A DNA stretch of 64,000 nt, from positions 86,987-150,986 of the forward strand of contig DCFT01000028.1 of NCBI GenBank assembly GCA_002319885.1, read 5' to 3'. This stretch comes from Bacteroidales bacterium UBA1797 (lineage in GTDB: Bacteria > Bacteroidota > Bacteroidia > Bacteroidales > VadinHA17). The position numbers and the translations under genes were made by a program. The notes under the pieces are model-generated. The model saw only the letters and a list, made by a program, of their open reading frames with translations. It was not told where the DNA came from and did no database searches. Each line of letters begins with the position of its first letter. Within the stretch, counting starts at the first letter, position 1. This document shows, one piece after another, positions 44,039 through 52,874 of this stretch.

Positions 44039-46150
44039 CTAGCTGATATAACTCCATGATTGTCTCTGGCTGAACAGCCTTTTTAATTCCGATCGGAATA
44101 CCTTGTTCTCATTATTTTCAAGAAGAGGATCATGATTCAGTATATCCTCTGCAATATGTCTCACATATTCAATCAATTGTCCGTCTTTGCCCAGATCAGC
44201 TATCTTCAGATCAAAAGGGATCCCGCTCTGGAGCGTTCCTTCAATATCGCCGGGACCTCTAAGCTGAAGATCTGTCTCTGCGATCTCAAAACCATCATTT
44301 GTACTGATCATCACTTCAATTCTCTTTGCTGCCTCTCTGGAAAGTTTATCGGATGTCATTAGAATACAATACGACTGATCCGCACCTCTGCCAACACGTC
44401 CTCTGAGCTGATGCAGCTGTGAAAGACCGAATCGTTCGGCGCTCTCAATTACCATTACCGTGGCATTAGGAATATCAACACCTACCTCAATAACAGTAGT
44501 AGCGATAAGTATTTGTGCTACTCCATCCTTGAACAGCTTCATCGACATTTCTTTATTTGCCGGAGTCATCTTTCCATGAACAATGCTAAGACAATATTTT
44601 GGTGCCGGAAATACTCTTGAAATAGTATCCCAACCGTCTTCAAGGTCCTTATAATCCATTGTTTCTGATTCTTTTATCAGAGGATAGACTATATAGATCT
44701 GGCGGTGATTCTCTATCTGGTTCCTGATGAATCCAAAAACTTTATTTCTTTCCGAATCAGTAAAATGCATTGTTTTTATAGGAACTCTGCCCGGAGGCAG
44801 TTCATCAATTACCGAAACATCGAGGTCCCCATAAAGAGTCATTGCAAGAGTTCTTGGAATAGGAGTGGCCGTCATAACAAGAATATGGGGAGGATTAAGG
44901 TTCTTCTGCCAGAGTTTTGACCTTTGTTCAACTCCAAACCTGTGTTGTTCATCGATAATCACAAGTCCCAGATTTGCAAACTGAACATTTTCTTCAAGCA
45001 GAGCATGAGTTCCAATAAGGATATTGAGTGATCTGTCGAGGAGGGATTCAGCAATTGATTTACGTGAAGTCTTTTTTGACGAACCTGTTAGCAGACGTAT
45101 TTTGATATCAATTCCCTCGAGTAATTTTGATATAGTCTGAAAATGCTGGTTTGCGAGGATTTCAGTAGGAGCCATGATGCATGCCTGGTATCCGTTGTCA
45201 AGAGCAATAAGCATACTCATCAGTGCCACAAGTGTCTTCCCGCTGCCAACGTCTCCCTGGAGCAACCGGTTCATTTGTTTTCCGGAGCCCAGATCTTTCC
45301 GTATCTCCTTCATAACTCTTTTCTGAGCTTCTGTCAGCGTAAAAGGTAAATTGTTATAATAGAAATTATTGAAATTATCGCCTACACTTGAAAAAACAAA
45401 ACCCTTGAATTTTATACTTCGGTTTGTTTTGTACCTCAGAAGATTAAGCTGAATATAGAACAACTCTTCAAATTTCAACCGGTGCCTGGCCTTTTCAAGT
45501 TCGTCTGGTGTAGAAGGAAAATGTATCTTATGAAGTGCTTCATGAAGCTCCATCAATTTATACAGCGAAGTAATATATGCGGGTAATGTCTCAGGCAACC
45601 GGGTCTTCAACTGTTTTAGCAAATTGCCAATCAGTTTGCTTATTGTCTTTGACGTTAAAAATTGATTCTTAAGCTTCTCGGTAGTACTGTACTGGGCCTG
45701 CAGTGCTGAATTAATCCTTTCTGCCATCTTACCGGCTGCTTCAATTTCAGGATGTATAATATTAATCATCCCATTAAAAACACCCGGTTTCCCGAATACT
45801 ATAAATTCAACACCAGGACTAAAACTTCCGGTAATCCATTTTCCTCCTTTAAACCATATAAGTTTAATGGTTCCTGTCTCATCCTGAAAATCAGCAACTA
45901 ATCGTTTCCCGGTACCGTGGCCTTCAGTTGAATATCCTTTTATAACACCTCTTATCTGAACAAACGGAAGGTCGGGGTCAAGTTCAGCAATTTTATAAAA
46001 TCTGGTTCTGTCGATATATTTATATGGAAAGTAGTAAAGCAGATCGCGGAAAGTAAAAATACTTAATTCTTTATTAAGCAGTTCCGCTCTTTTCGGGCCA
46101 ACTCCCTGCAGATAGGTAATGTCTGTATCTAAAAACTCCTGCTGATTCAT
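44039..46150 (-). CDS. recG: ATP-dependent DNA helicase RecG
   Basis: RecG is a branch-migration helicase that remodels stalled forks and Holliday junctions. The 703-residue protein has the N-terminal wedge/OB region (with ADFQDETGTIKLIWFKG), the Walker A motif GDVGSGKT, the Walker B variant DEQH in IDEQHRFGVEQR, motif III MTATPIPRT and motif VI LRGRVGRG, all in order. Length fits the family (about 690). The ATG at 46150 is used. It stands alone, followed upstream by a repeat-rich region. Confidence 0.97.
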   Translation of the reverse strand: MNQQEFLDTDITYLQGVGPKRAELLNKELSIFTFRDLLYYFPYKYIDRTRFYKIAELDPDLPFVQIRGVIKGYSTEGHGTGKRLVADFQDETGTIKLIWFKGGKWITGSFSPGVEFIVFGKPGVFNGMINIIHPEIEAAGKMAERINSALQAQYSTTEKLKNQFLTSKTISKLIGNLLKQLKTRLPETLPAYITSLYKLMELHEALHKIHFPSTPDELEKARHRLKFEELFYIQLNLLRYKTNRSIKFKGFVFSSVGDNFNNFYYNNLPFTLTEAQKRVMKEIRKDLGSGKQMNRLLQGDVGSGKTLVALMSMLIALDNGYQACIMAPTEILANQHFQTISKLLEGIDIKIRLLTGSSKKTSRKSIAESLLDRSLNILIGTHALLEENVQFANLGLVIIDEQHRFGVEQRSKLWQKNLNPPHILVMTATPIPRTLAMTLYGDLDVSVIDELPPGRVPIKTMHFTDSERNKVFGFIRNQIENHRQIYIVYPLIKESETMDYKDLEDGWDTISRVFPAPKYCLSIVHGKMTPANKEMSMKLFKDGVAQILIATTVIEVGVDIPNATVMVIESAERFGLSQLHQLRGRVGRGADQSYCILMTSDKLSREAAKRIEVMISTNDGFEIAETDLQLRGPGDIEGTLQSGIPFDLKIADLGKDGQLIEYVRHIAEDILNHDPLLENNENKVFRSELKRLFSQRQSWSYIS

Positions 46151-46174
46151 TTGGAAAACATAAGATATTGATTC

Positions 46175-46293
46175 TTTTTAACCGCAAAAGGCACTGATAA
46201 GGTGGCCTGCGGTGGGTGCCGAAAAAGGCATTAATTATCACCTTTCTCCTTTGTGCTACTTTGTGCCTTACTTTGTGATCCTTTGTGGTTCAA
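46175..46293. repeat. CTTTG/CAAAG inverted-repeat element, copy 1
   Basis: The left arm (46175-46200) starts TTTTTAACCGCAAAAGGC; the right arm (46241-46293) carries five CTTTGTG units and ends CTTTGTGGTTCAA. The complement of the right end (TTGAACCACAAAGG) matches the left end AACCGCAAAAGG with few changes. The same layout recurs at 56424-56553. No gene is seen in the whole 398 bases from 46151 to 46548 apart from this and the next two repeats. Confidence 0.6.
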
Positions 46294-46314
46294 TGAATTA
46301 TGTATTACCACAAA
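46282..46314. repeat. TTTGTGGT hairpin at the edge of the CTTTG element
   Basis: TTTGTGGT (46282-46289) and ACCACAAA (46307-46314) form an 8-base perfect stem with a 17-base loop. After it runs a further CAAAG-rich stretch (ACAAATGTTATCACGAAGG and AGCAAAGG) in the opposite orientation, so the repeat family is present in both directions here. Confidence 0.5.
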
Positions 46315-46362
46315 AGTACACAAATGTTATCACGAAGGTTAGCAAAGGATTTCTTAGACAAT

Positions 46363-46450
46363 CCCTTCCTCCATAATGGGGACTAATTCTCTCATAATAA
46401 GACAATTATTCTTAAAAATCGAGGGTTAGCACCTCTTTAGGGAGGAAGGG
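46363..46450. repeat. 88-base element with imperfect terminal inverted repeats
   Basis: CCCTTCCTCC at 46363-46372 is the exact complement of GGAGGAAGGG at 46441-46450. Similarity continues inward: the left TAATGGGGACTAATTCTC and the complement of the right TAAAGAGGTGCTAACCCTC agree at most positions, giving terminal inverted repeats of about 30 bases. The centre is AT-rich (AATAAGACAATTATTC). There is no coding capacity. It resembles a MITE or a large palindromic repeat and lies immediately before the methyltransferase promoter. Confidence 0.6.
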
Positions 46451-46459
46451 GGGCAAATA

Positions 46460-46467
46460 TATCTTTG
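46460..46467 (+). promoter_or_regulatory. -7 box of the methyltransferase gene
   Basis: TATCTTTG matches TAnnTTTG. It overlaps a TTG at 46465 that could open the reading frame further upstream, so the true start is more likely the ATG at 46549, with a leader of about 75 bases. The box is ten bases from the edge of the 88-base inverted-repeat element. Confidence 0.48.
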
Positions 46468-46548
46468 CGATCTCTTAGCTTACCGGATTTCATTATCCGA
46501 AAATACGTATTTTTGAAAAGCTGTCCTAATTATAAATACAGCATAGAA

Positions 46549-47337
46549 ATGATTTTTTCCAGAACACTCAAATATCTGAATTACATTCTGTTATCGCGTC
46601 ACAAAAAGGGCCATGGAATTCACAGCCCGTTTGTTTTTGATCTTGTGTCAAGGATTTTCAGGAATAAAATTGATCCTTCAATTACTCTCACTGTTGAAAA
46701 AGTCAGAAAGAAAATGATCGCCGATACACGAAGCATCATGGTGAATGATCTTGGTGCACGATCAGGATTGATGAAAACGAACATACAAAAAGTTGCTGAA
46801 ATTGCAAAGCACTCTCCGGTGACGATGAAATACGGCATCTTATTATCAAATATGGCGGCCGAATTTGGAAAGCCGCTAATAATTGAACTGGGTACCTCCT
46901 TAGGAATCAGTGCTATGTATATGGCCGCCTCATGCACAGATACAACAATATGTACAATAGACGCTTGTCAATCAATCTCAGAAATTGCACGACATAATAT
47001 AATTGAAGCCGGACTTAAGAATATTAATATTCTCAATGGTTCGTTTGATGATATACTGCCACGTTTAACCGACAGTGGAATTAAACCGGGAATGGTATTT
47101 ATTGATGGAAACCACAGGAAAGAACCTGTAATAAAATATTTCAACCATATAGCTGAATTTTCCGGTGATGGAACTGTAATTATTATTGATGATATAAATT
47201 ATTCAAAAGAAATGGCGGAAGCGTGGAAAGAAATAAAACTTCATCCGAAGGTTACTGTTACTATCGATCTTTTCAGAATGGGAATCTTATTTTTCAGGGG
47301 TGGAATTAATCACAATAACTATGTAATCAGATATTAA
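46549..47337 (+). CDS. Class I SAM-dependent methyltransferase, O-methyltransferase-like
   Basis: From the ATG at 46549 the product is 262 residues. It starts with a basic segment SRHKKGHGIHSPFVFDL typical of a Bacteroidota methyltransferase group, then has a Rossmann core with the SAM-binding motif IIELGTSLGISAMYMA, an acidic strand end ICTIDA, and a late FIDGNHRK and IIIDDINY, the last resembling catechol-type O-methyltransferases. The substrate is unknown. There is no signal peptide. It precedes the LolD-like ATPase by 72 bases. Confidence 0.75.
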   Translation: MIFSRTLKYLNYILLSRHKKGHGIHSPFVFDLVSRIFRNKIDPSITLTVEKVRKKMIADTRSIMVNDLGARSGLMKTNIQKVAEIAKHSPVTMKYGILLSNMAAEFGKPLIIELGTSLGISAMYMAASCTDTTICTIDACQSISEIARHNIIEAGLKNINILNGSFDDILPRLTDSGIKPGMVFIDGNHRKEPVIKYFNHIAEFSGDGTVIIIDDINYSKEMAEAWKEIKLHPKVTVTIDLFRMGILFFRGGINHNNYVIRY

Positions 47338-47409
47338 CAAAAATTAGGGCATTTAAATTTATTATTTGATATATTTAGTCTAATTTCGAATTTCAAATTT
47401 TTAAACATT

Positions 47410-48111
47410 ATGGATAAAGTAATCGAGATTCACAACATTGTTAAGAATTACCAGGTAGGATCAGTGATTGTGGGGGCTTTAAGATCCGTTTCTATCGATA
47501 TAGAAAAGAATGAGTACGTTGCTATAATGGGCCCTTCCGGTTCCGGGAAATCCACACTGATGAATCTGCTTGGTTGCCTCGATACCCCCACCAGTGGCAG
47601 TTATATCCTCAATGGTACCGATGTAAGTAAAATGGAAGATGATTACCTTGCTGAAATAAGAAATAAAGAGATTGGATTTATATTTCAAACTTTTAATTTG
47701 CTTCCAAGATATTCTGCGCTTGAGAATGTTACCTTACCTTTAATATATGCCGGAGTGCCTAAATTGGAAAGAGAAAAGGTGGCGGTTGAAACTCTTGAAC
47801 AGGTAGGTCTGGCAGACAGGATGACACATAAGCCAAATGAACTTTCCGGAGGACAGCGCCAGCGTGTTGCTATAGCCAGGGCGCTTGTAAATAAGCCCTC
47901 AATAATCCTTGCTGATGAGCCTACAGGGAACCTCGACAGCAAAACATCTCTTGATATCATGGGACTTCTTGATGCTATTCATAAAAAAGGGAATACAGTG
48001 ATTGTTGTTACACATGAAGAGGATATTGCCAAACATGCAGCCAGGATAATCAGGCTGTTCGATGGGGAGATTGCACAGGATTACCGTAATGAACAGTATG
48101 TGAAATTATAA
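47410..48111 (+). CDS. LolD/MacB-type ABC transporter ATP-binding protein
   Basis: The 233-residue ATPase has Walker [10 protein letters not shown], the Q-loop [17 protein letters not shown], signature [15 protein letters not shown], Walker [13 protein letters not shown] and the H-loop VTHEED. This is the MacB/LolD/FtsE class, which powers lipoprotein release, export of macrolides or toxins, or cell-division permeases. No FtsX- or LolC-type permease is adjacent, so the transported substrate cannot be told; the partner must be encoded elsewhere. The cobalamin adenosyltransferase gene follows 49 bases later. Confidence 0.9.
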   Translation: MDKVIEIHNIVKNYQVGSVIVGALRSVSIDIEKNEYVAIMGPSGSGKSTLMNLLGCLDTPTSGSYILNGTDVSKMEDDYLAEIRNKEIGFIFQTFNLLPRYSALENVTLPLIYAGVPKLEREKVAVETLEQVGLADRMTHKPNELSGGQRQRVAIARALVNKPSIILADEPTGNLDSKTSLDIMGLLDAIHKKGNTVIVVTHEEDIAKHAARIIRLFDGEIAQDYRNEQYVKL

Positions 48112-48160
48112 AGTTCCAATCTGAAATTATTTTGCTTCTAATTTTTCCTTTAACTGTAAT

Positions 48161-48703
48161 ATGAAGATCTATACCCTTACAGGTGATGATGGTACAACTT
48201 CATTGTCGGGAGGCAGAAGAGTACCTAAACATTCTATTCGTGTTGAAGCTTATGGTTCTGTAGATGAGCTTATTGCATGGATTGGACTGTTGCGCGATCA
48301 CAAGGAGAACAGAATCCGTAAGGACCTGCTTGTTTACATACAGAATCAGCTGATGAGATGTGCTGCTGCACTCGCCTATGACAGTCAAAACCCAAAAAGC
48401 AAAGAAATCTTACCCGATGCTGATTGCATTTCTGTAATTGAAAAAGAAATTGACATTATGGAGGAGAGTCTGACTCCATTGAATAACTTTATTCTTCCCG
48501 GCGGAAACATACTTGTATCATATTGTCATATAGCCCGCTGTGTATGTCGAAGGGCGGAAAGAGCTGTTTTAAGGTTAAACAATATCGAGCAATCACCTGA
48601 AATTGTGAATAAATTCCTCAACCGGCTTTCCGATTTTTTATTTGTTCTTTCAAGAAAAATAGCATTAGAGCTTGATATTGAAGAGATTAAGTGGGTTCTA
48701 TGA
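48161..48703 (+). CDS. Cob(I)alamin adenosyltransferase, PduO type
   Basis: The 180-residue enzyme starts IYTLTGDDGTTSLSGGRRV and continues with RVEAYGSVDELIAWIG, both signatures of PduO-type ATP:cob(I)alamin adenosyltransferases; the C-terminal CRRAERAV and the following helices complete the five-helix bundle. It makes adenosylcobalamin, the cofactor for example of methylmalonyl-CoA mutase, from ATP. It is cytosolic and probably co-transcribed with the upstream ATPase. Confidence 0.9.
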   Translation: MKIYTLTGDDGTTSLSGGRRVPKHSIRVEAYGSVDELIAWIGLLRDHKENRIRKDLLVYIQNQLMRCAAALAYDSQNPKSKEILPDADCISVIEKEIDIMEESLTPLNNFILPGGNILVSYCHIARCVCRRAERAVLRLNNIEQSPEIVNKFLNRLSDFLFVLSRKIALELDIEEIKWVL

Positions 48704-48729
48704 ATCGTTAAAAAACTTGAAATGTAGTA

Positions 48730-48761
48730 TTGTTTTTTAAATAAAATAATATATATATTTG
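48730..48761 (+). promoter_or_regulatory. Promoter of the DUF2795 gene
   Basis: TATATTTG at 48754-48761 with TTG at 48730-48732, 21 bases upstream, matches the -33/-7 pattern. The leader would be about 30 bases, with AGGAAA before the ATG at 48798. Confidence 0.58.
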
Positions 48762-48797
48762 CAAACTTTGTTTAAAGCTTAACTTAATCAGGAAAAT

Positions 48798-49019
48798 ATG
48801 TACTGGACACTTGAATTAGCATCGAAACTTGAGGATGCTCCATGGCCTGCCACTAAGGATGAGCTGATTGATTTCGCCATTAGGTCAGGTGCCCCTATGG
48901 AAGTTATTGAGAACCTTCAGGAAATTGAGGATGAAGGCGATATTTACGAAAGTATCGAAGATATCTGGCCTGATTATCCCAGTAAAGACGACTTCTTTTT
49001 TAATGAAGATGAATACTAA
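48798..49019 (+). CDS. Small acidic DUF2795-family protein
   Basis: The 73-residue protein is highly acidic (C-terminal DDFFFNEDEY). YWTLELASKLEDAPWPATKDELIDFAIRSGAP fits the DUF2795 family, found very widely in Bacteroidota and often well expressed; a nucleic-acid or regulatory role has been guessed but is not shown. It has a good promoter of its own and a strong intrinsic terminator directly downstream, so it is a one-gene transcript. Confidence 0.78.
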   Translation: MYWTLELASKLEDAPWPATKDELIDFAIRSGAPMEVIENLQEIEDEGDIYESIEDIWPDYPSKDDFFFNEDEY

Positions 49020-49020
49020 A

Positions 49021-49055
49021 AAGGAGGCTGATCCTATAAAAATCAGCCTCTTTTT
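49021..49055. terminator. Bidirectional intrinsic terminator
   Basis: GAGGCTGAT (49024-49032) and ATCAGCCTC (49042-49050) form a perfect 9-base stem with a 9-base loop, extended by A-U pairs, followed by five T on the plus strand and preceded by A residues for the minus strand. It begins just after the DUF2795 stop and touches the stop of the convergent OstA-like gene. Confidence 0.85.
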
Positions 49056-50626
49056 CATTTATTGAATATATCATTCTTTTTTTTGGGCCTCAGATTGTCA
49101 AGCCATTTGTATCCTTCAAGTCTGTTTGAGCTAAGAGGTAAAGGCGGATCAATAAAGCCTTCGGGGTTATCATACTCATAGATCTCCGAAACTTTTCCTT
49201 TGTCAAATTTCATCTCAATGTTGGCACACTTGGATTGCTCCACACCTGCAACAGCATTACCATCGATAAGGTAAAATATAATTTCACCATTTCCCTTGAT
49301 AATTATTCTGTACAATTCATTGTCTTTGAAATAACCGGTGAGCGATCGTCCTTTTATCTGATCAAATCTTGCGGTATCAACCTGTTGCGCGATGAAGGCA
49401 TTATTATAAAGCTCCAACCGGTCAGTCTGCCGGTTCTTTGTAAAAACAGCCATTGAGTCTGACGTAAGTTGATCTTCTCCCGACCATAGCACCGGTTCTC
49501 TGTAAAGTCTTATAACCGAATCCTGAAAGGAATATGAAAGGGAATCGCATTTCGCCTGAAGATCTTTACTGAAGACACGGCAACCATAATAAGCTCTCAT
49601 CAATCTGTGTCCCTTCCCAAGGGTATCCAGCACCATAGCTGACTTAATGGTATCTCCGTGCAGAAAAAGAGAATCTTGTTTTGATATCTGAATAAATACT
49701 GCTCTGTCAGTTACAAAAAATTTTTCAGGTTGTTTATAGAACCAAGCGTAGTTGCCTTCAACAGCTATTTTGTTTACAGTGTCCTCAATGATAACATTTC
49801 TGTATGATTCACCATATCCGATACTGTCGTTAAAATACAATGAATCACCATGAATGATTTGTTTGCGATTGTCTATCATGGCTTTCTTCCATACTGAGGT
49901 TATCTTATTTTTGGTATCATACCAACCTCTCTCACAAAAAAGATATATGCTGTCGCCTTTTAATTCGGTTGGTCCATAGAAATAGGCAATTTCTGATATG
50001 GTGTTATAATCCATCGTATCAGCGGTCATTACGTAATCGGGGTTCACTATTTTTACACTATCCTTAAAATGGAAAAGGTTTTCCGATGCAGAATAAACGC
50101 CGATAATACTTGTAAGAGTATTTTTAGCATTTGTGATTTTGCCTCTTTCAGTATATTTGGCAATTCTGCTGTTAACATCGTAGTGTATAGAATCAGTATA
50201 AAGATGTGTTTCTTTGTCAATCAGTTCAACATTTGTTTTCACAAAAGCTAAACCTGTTTTCCCGTCATAGTAAAGGTAATCACCATAAAGATTAAGCGTA
50301 TCACCCTGTTCTATATGTATTTTGCTGAATGCTATCACCTGGTTCTTATCCGGAAAAAAGTGTGCACTGTCGCACCACATTTTTATCTGATTATCCTGTA
50401 ATCTGACATTTCCAAGAAGGTGGTGAACATCCTTTCCCGTCTGAGGGTCTTTTACTATATAACCTACATCAGCATTTTTAAGCTCAATTCTCTTCTTATT
50501 TGCTTGAGTGCCTGGTATATCCTGGTTTTGTGCTGCGGAAACAAAAAGAAGAATGATCGTCACATAAAGTAAATGCTTAACCGAAGGATTTTTGACCAGT
50601 CTGTTTAAGATTTTTATTTCAGCCAT
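49055..50626 (-). CDS. OstA-like periplasmic protein (LptA/LptD-N-related)
   Basis: The 523-residue protein has an N-terminal membrane or signal segment (about residues 17-33). Its mature part consists of repeated jellyroll-type strands with the OstA pattern (HLLGNVRLQDNQIKMWCDSAHF, GDTLNLYGDYLYYDGKTGLAF), repeated several times. In E. coli LptA and the LptD N-domain, such repeats form a bridge for lipopolysaccharide. The protein is about three times longer than LptA, as usual for the Bacteroidota OstA-like form. It ends the guaB-PPIase operon, overlapping the SurA-like gene by 13 bases. Confidence 0.8.
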   Translation of the reverse strand: MAEIKILNRLVKNPSVKHLLYVTIILLFVSAAQNQDIPGTQANKKRIELKNADVGYIVKDPQTGKDVHHLLGNVRLQDNQIKMWCDSAHFFPDKNQVIAFSKIHIEQGDTLNLYGDYLYYDGKTGLAFVKTNVELIDKETHLYTDSIHYDVNSRIAKYTERGKITNAKNTLTSIIGVYSASENLFHFKDSVKIVNPDYVMTADTMDYNTISEIAYFYGPTELKGDSIYLFCERGWYDTKNKITSVWKKAMIDNRKQIIHGDSLYFNDSIGYGESYRNVIIEDTVNKIAVEGNYAWFYKQPEKFFVTDRAVFIQISKQDSLFLHGDTIKSAMVLDTLGKGHRLMRAYYGCRVFSKDLQAKCDSLSYSFQDSVIRLYREPVLWSGEDQLTSDSMAVFTKNRQTDRLELYNNAFIAQQVDTARFDQIKGRSLTGYFKDNELYRIIIKGNGEIIFYLIDGNAVAGVEQSKCANIEMKFDKGKVSEIYEYDNPEGFIDPPLPLSSNRLEGYKWLDNLRPKKKNDIFNK

Positions 50627-51975
50627 CCGTCTTTTAAAAAGTCACATGATTTGAATTCATCGCTTATTTTTATATAAGTGACACCAATCTTGTTTTTTAC
50701 CCATTTATCAAAAACTTCCGCCCTTTCCTTAACAAGTGCATTATCATACAGGCTCTGATAATCGTCTTTCAGATTTGCTGTATGCGCCGGAAGTACATTA
50801 TCGAGTTTTACTATTCTGAAAACTTCATTGTTATTTTCATCAGTTGTCCTGAACGCATCAGATATCTCACCAACCTTCATATCCCTGATTTTGACATACA
50901 TCTCCTGAGTTAACTCTTCAAGTGTAAACCAATTGACTCGCGAAGAAGGATTTGAATTCACTAATTTGCCTCCGTTTATCCTGCTGTCTTTGTGGGTTGA
51001 GTAACGAAGTGCTGCAGTTTCAAATTTCAAACTGTCTTTTCGTATCAGGTTAGCCAGACTGTCGAGTTTTGCCATTGCTTTTGCTGCCTGTTCAGGTTTA
51101 ACCTTCGGTCTGATAAGAATATGACGTGTATTAACCATATCTCCTTTGCGATCAATGAGTTGAATAATATGGAATCCGTATTTTGATTCTACAATTTTAG
51201 AAACAGTATTTTTTGTCAGACTGAACGCAGCATCGGCATAAGGCTTTTCAAGCTCACCACGAACCCTGTAGCCGATTTCACCACCTAATTTTGCACTTTC
51301 CGGATCTTCAGAGTACATAATAGCTTCTACATTGAAACTCTTACCGGCAAGGATCTGACCTCTTATATCAAGAAGCTTCTGGCGGGCCTCAGCTTTATTC
51401 TCTTCATTATCCGGAGGATCCAGCTGAATAATGCTGAGTTGATATTTTGCAGGAACAATAGGCAGGCTGTCTTTAGGGATTGAATTGTAATATTTTTTTA
51501 AAGCAAAAGGAGTAATTGTTATATCCTTGGAAATCTTACTCTGAACTTCACCTACGACTTGCTGTTCAATAAGTTGCTTTTTTATATCCCTTCTGATTTC
51601 AAGCATGCTCTTTTTAAAATATGTAACCAGGGCTTCTTCACTTCCTGCAGTCCTGATTGCATCATTCATCCTCATATTCAGATCGCCTTCTACCTGGTCA
51701 TCCGTAACGTTAATACTATCTATCCTGGCCTGATCCATGAAAAGCTTTGAAACAAGCATCTGTTGAAATACTCTGCATGTGAGCTGATCGATAGGAGTTT
51801 TATCTCCATTCCTTCTCACATCTGTAAGAGTATTCTCCAGATCAGAAAGATATATAACCTCATTTCCTACCACAGCTGCAATTGATTCAACAAGTATTTG
51901 AGAATTAGCAATAAATACACCTGGCAGAAACAAAAATATAAGCGTTAGACAGAACTTCAATTTTCTTTTATTCAT
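50614..51975 (-). CDS. SurA-like periplasmic peptidyl-prolyl isomerase
   Basis: The 453-residue protein has a signal peptide (to about residue 25, ending ANSQ), a SurA N-domain and two parvulin domains: one with FNVEAIMYSEDPESAKLGGEIGYR and YGFHIIQL, the other with TRHILIRPKVKP and NGGKLVN. SurA folds and delivers outer-membrane proteins to the BAM complex. The arrangement N-domain, P1, P2, C-helix is the SurA layout. It lies between a SurA-N-like lipoprotein and the OstA-like gene. Confidence 0.9.
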   Translation of the reverse strand: MNKRKLKFCLTLIFLFLPGVFIANSQILVESIAAVVGNEVIYLSDLENTLTDVRRNGDKTPIDQLTCRVFQQMLVSKLFMDQARIDSINVTDDQVEGDLNMRMNDAIRTAGSEEALVTYFKKSMLEIRRDIKKQLIEQQVVGEVQSKISKDITITPFALKKYYNSIPKDSLPIVPAKYQLSIIQLDPPDNEENKAEARQKLLDIRGQILAGKSFNVEAIMYSEDPESAKLGGEIGYRVRGELEKPYADAAFSLTKNTVSKIVESKYGFHIIQLIDRKGDMVNTRHILIRPKVKPEQAAKAMAKLDSLANLIRKDSLKFETAALRYSTHKDSRINGGKLVNSNPSSRVNWFTLEELTQEMYVKIRDMKVGEISDAFRTTDENNNEVFRIVKLDNVLPAHTANLKDDYQSLYDNALVKERAEVFDKWVKNKIGVTYIKISDEFKSCDFLKDGWLK

Positions 51976-52022
51976 TATATAATTTTATTTAAAAATTCAT
52001 GTAGTAATTCGATGTTTAATAA

Positions 52023-52874
52023 TTATTTATAAATCTTGAAATTATCCTTTTTAAGAGCGTCATTATAAATTCCATTCTCGAGTGATTGAATAAATTCGAA
52101 TCTTCTTGTATTCCATATAATCCTCTTTATATCATCCCTGACGTATTCATATGGCGACAATGAAGATCTTAATCTGTAATCACGTATGGATACAAGGTAG
52201 ACCGATGTGGAATCGGTTGTTTCGAAAAATGTCGTTCTTTTAAGAAAATTCTCCTCATTTTCAATATTCTGCTGTAGTTCAACAGAAAGTCTGTACATGG
52301 GAACCCATTCTTCACTGAAGTCGTCAAATTTTTCAGCAAACTGATAACATAAGGCTTCCAGCTTCTGAAGATCATTATGATCATTTGAACGTGCCAGTTT
52401 CCTTATTAAGTTAAGATCAGGAGTCTCAATTGGTAATTTTATAAAAAGAGCTTTTACGATATTTGATGTGAGAACAAAACTGCTTTCGTTGGCCGCATAA
52501 TAGTTTTCAAGTTCTCCATCAGTTATTACTGTATCCAGTTTTTCCTGAATCATCTGACGCTGATACTGATAAATTAACAGGTTTGACCTTGTTTCCTCCA
52601 GTTGTTTCTCAATTTCCTTTTTAAGATCAGGAGTAATATTGTCTTCAGCTTTCTCCAGCAAGAGTTGTCTTCTGGCCCATTTATTAATATAATTCTGCGT
52701 CAGGGCAAGTGAATCAGAATCATTTATCCCATGGTGTATTATCGTTGGCATTTCGTCAGCATATAGAACAGTTTTACCAACCTGAGCAAGAGGGATTCTT
52801 TTGATGTGGTTATTGTTGTTTTTACAACCGGCTAAAATCAAAAGACTAAATATTATGATTAATTGTTTATTCAT
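52023..52874 (-). CDS. SurA-N-like lipoprotein without PPIase domain
   Basis: The 283-residue product has a lipobox LAGC (Cys17), so it is a lipoprotein. The rest is helical with SurA/PrsA N-domain character (INKWARRQLLLEKAED, IEKQLEETRSNLLIYQYQRQMI) and a C-terminal helix pair. The parvulin core with HILI and GGxLG motifs is not seen, so it probably acts as a holdase or as a partner to the two neighbouring isomerases. It overlaps the upstream isomerase gene by eight bases and precedes the SurA-like gene by 47 bases. Function is inferred from position and fold only. Confidence 0.68.
   Translation of the reverse strand: MNKQLIIIFSLLILAGCKNNNNHIKRIPLAQVGKTVLYADEMPTIIHHGINDSDSLALTQNYINKWARRQLLLEKAEDNITPDLKKEIEKQLEETRSNLLIYQYQRQMIQEKLDTVITDGELENYYAANESSFVLTSNIVKALFIKLPIETPDLNLIRKLARSNDHNDLQKLEALCYQFAEKFDDFSEEWVPMYRLSVELQQNIENEENFLKRTTFFETTDSTSVYLVSIRDYRLRSSLSPYEYVRDDIKRIIWNTRRFEFIQSLENGIYNDALKKDNFKIYK

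Noticed and set aside
46465..46548. N-terminal extension of the methyltransferase from a TTG at 46465
   Set aside because: The codon overlaps the -7 promoter box, so it would not be in the transcript; the ATG at 46549 is used.
48754..48761. Alternating AT run considered as a DNA unwinding or origin-like element
   Set aside because: It is explained by a -7 box and spacer in an AT-rich leader; there are no DnaA-box clusters nearby.
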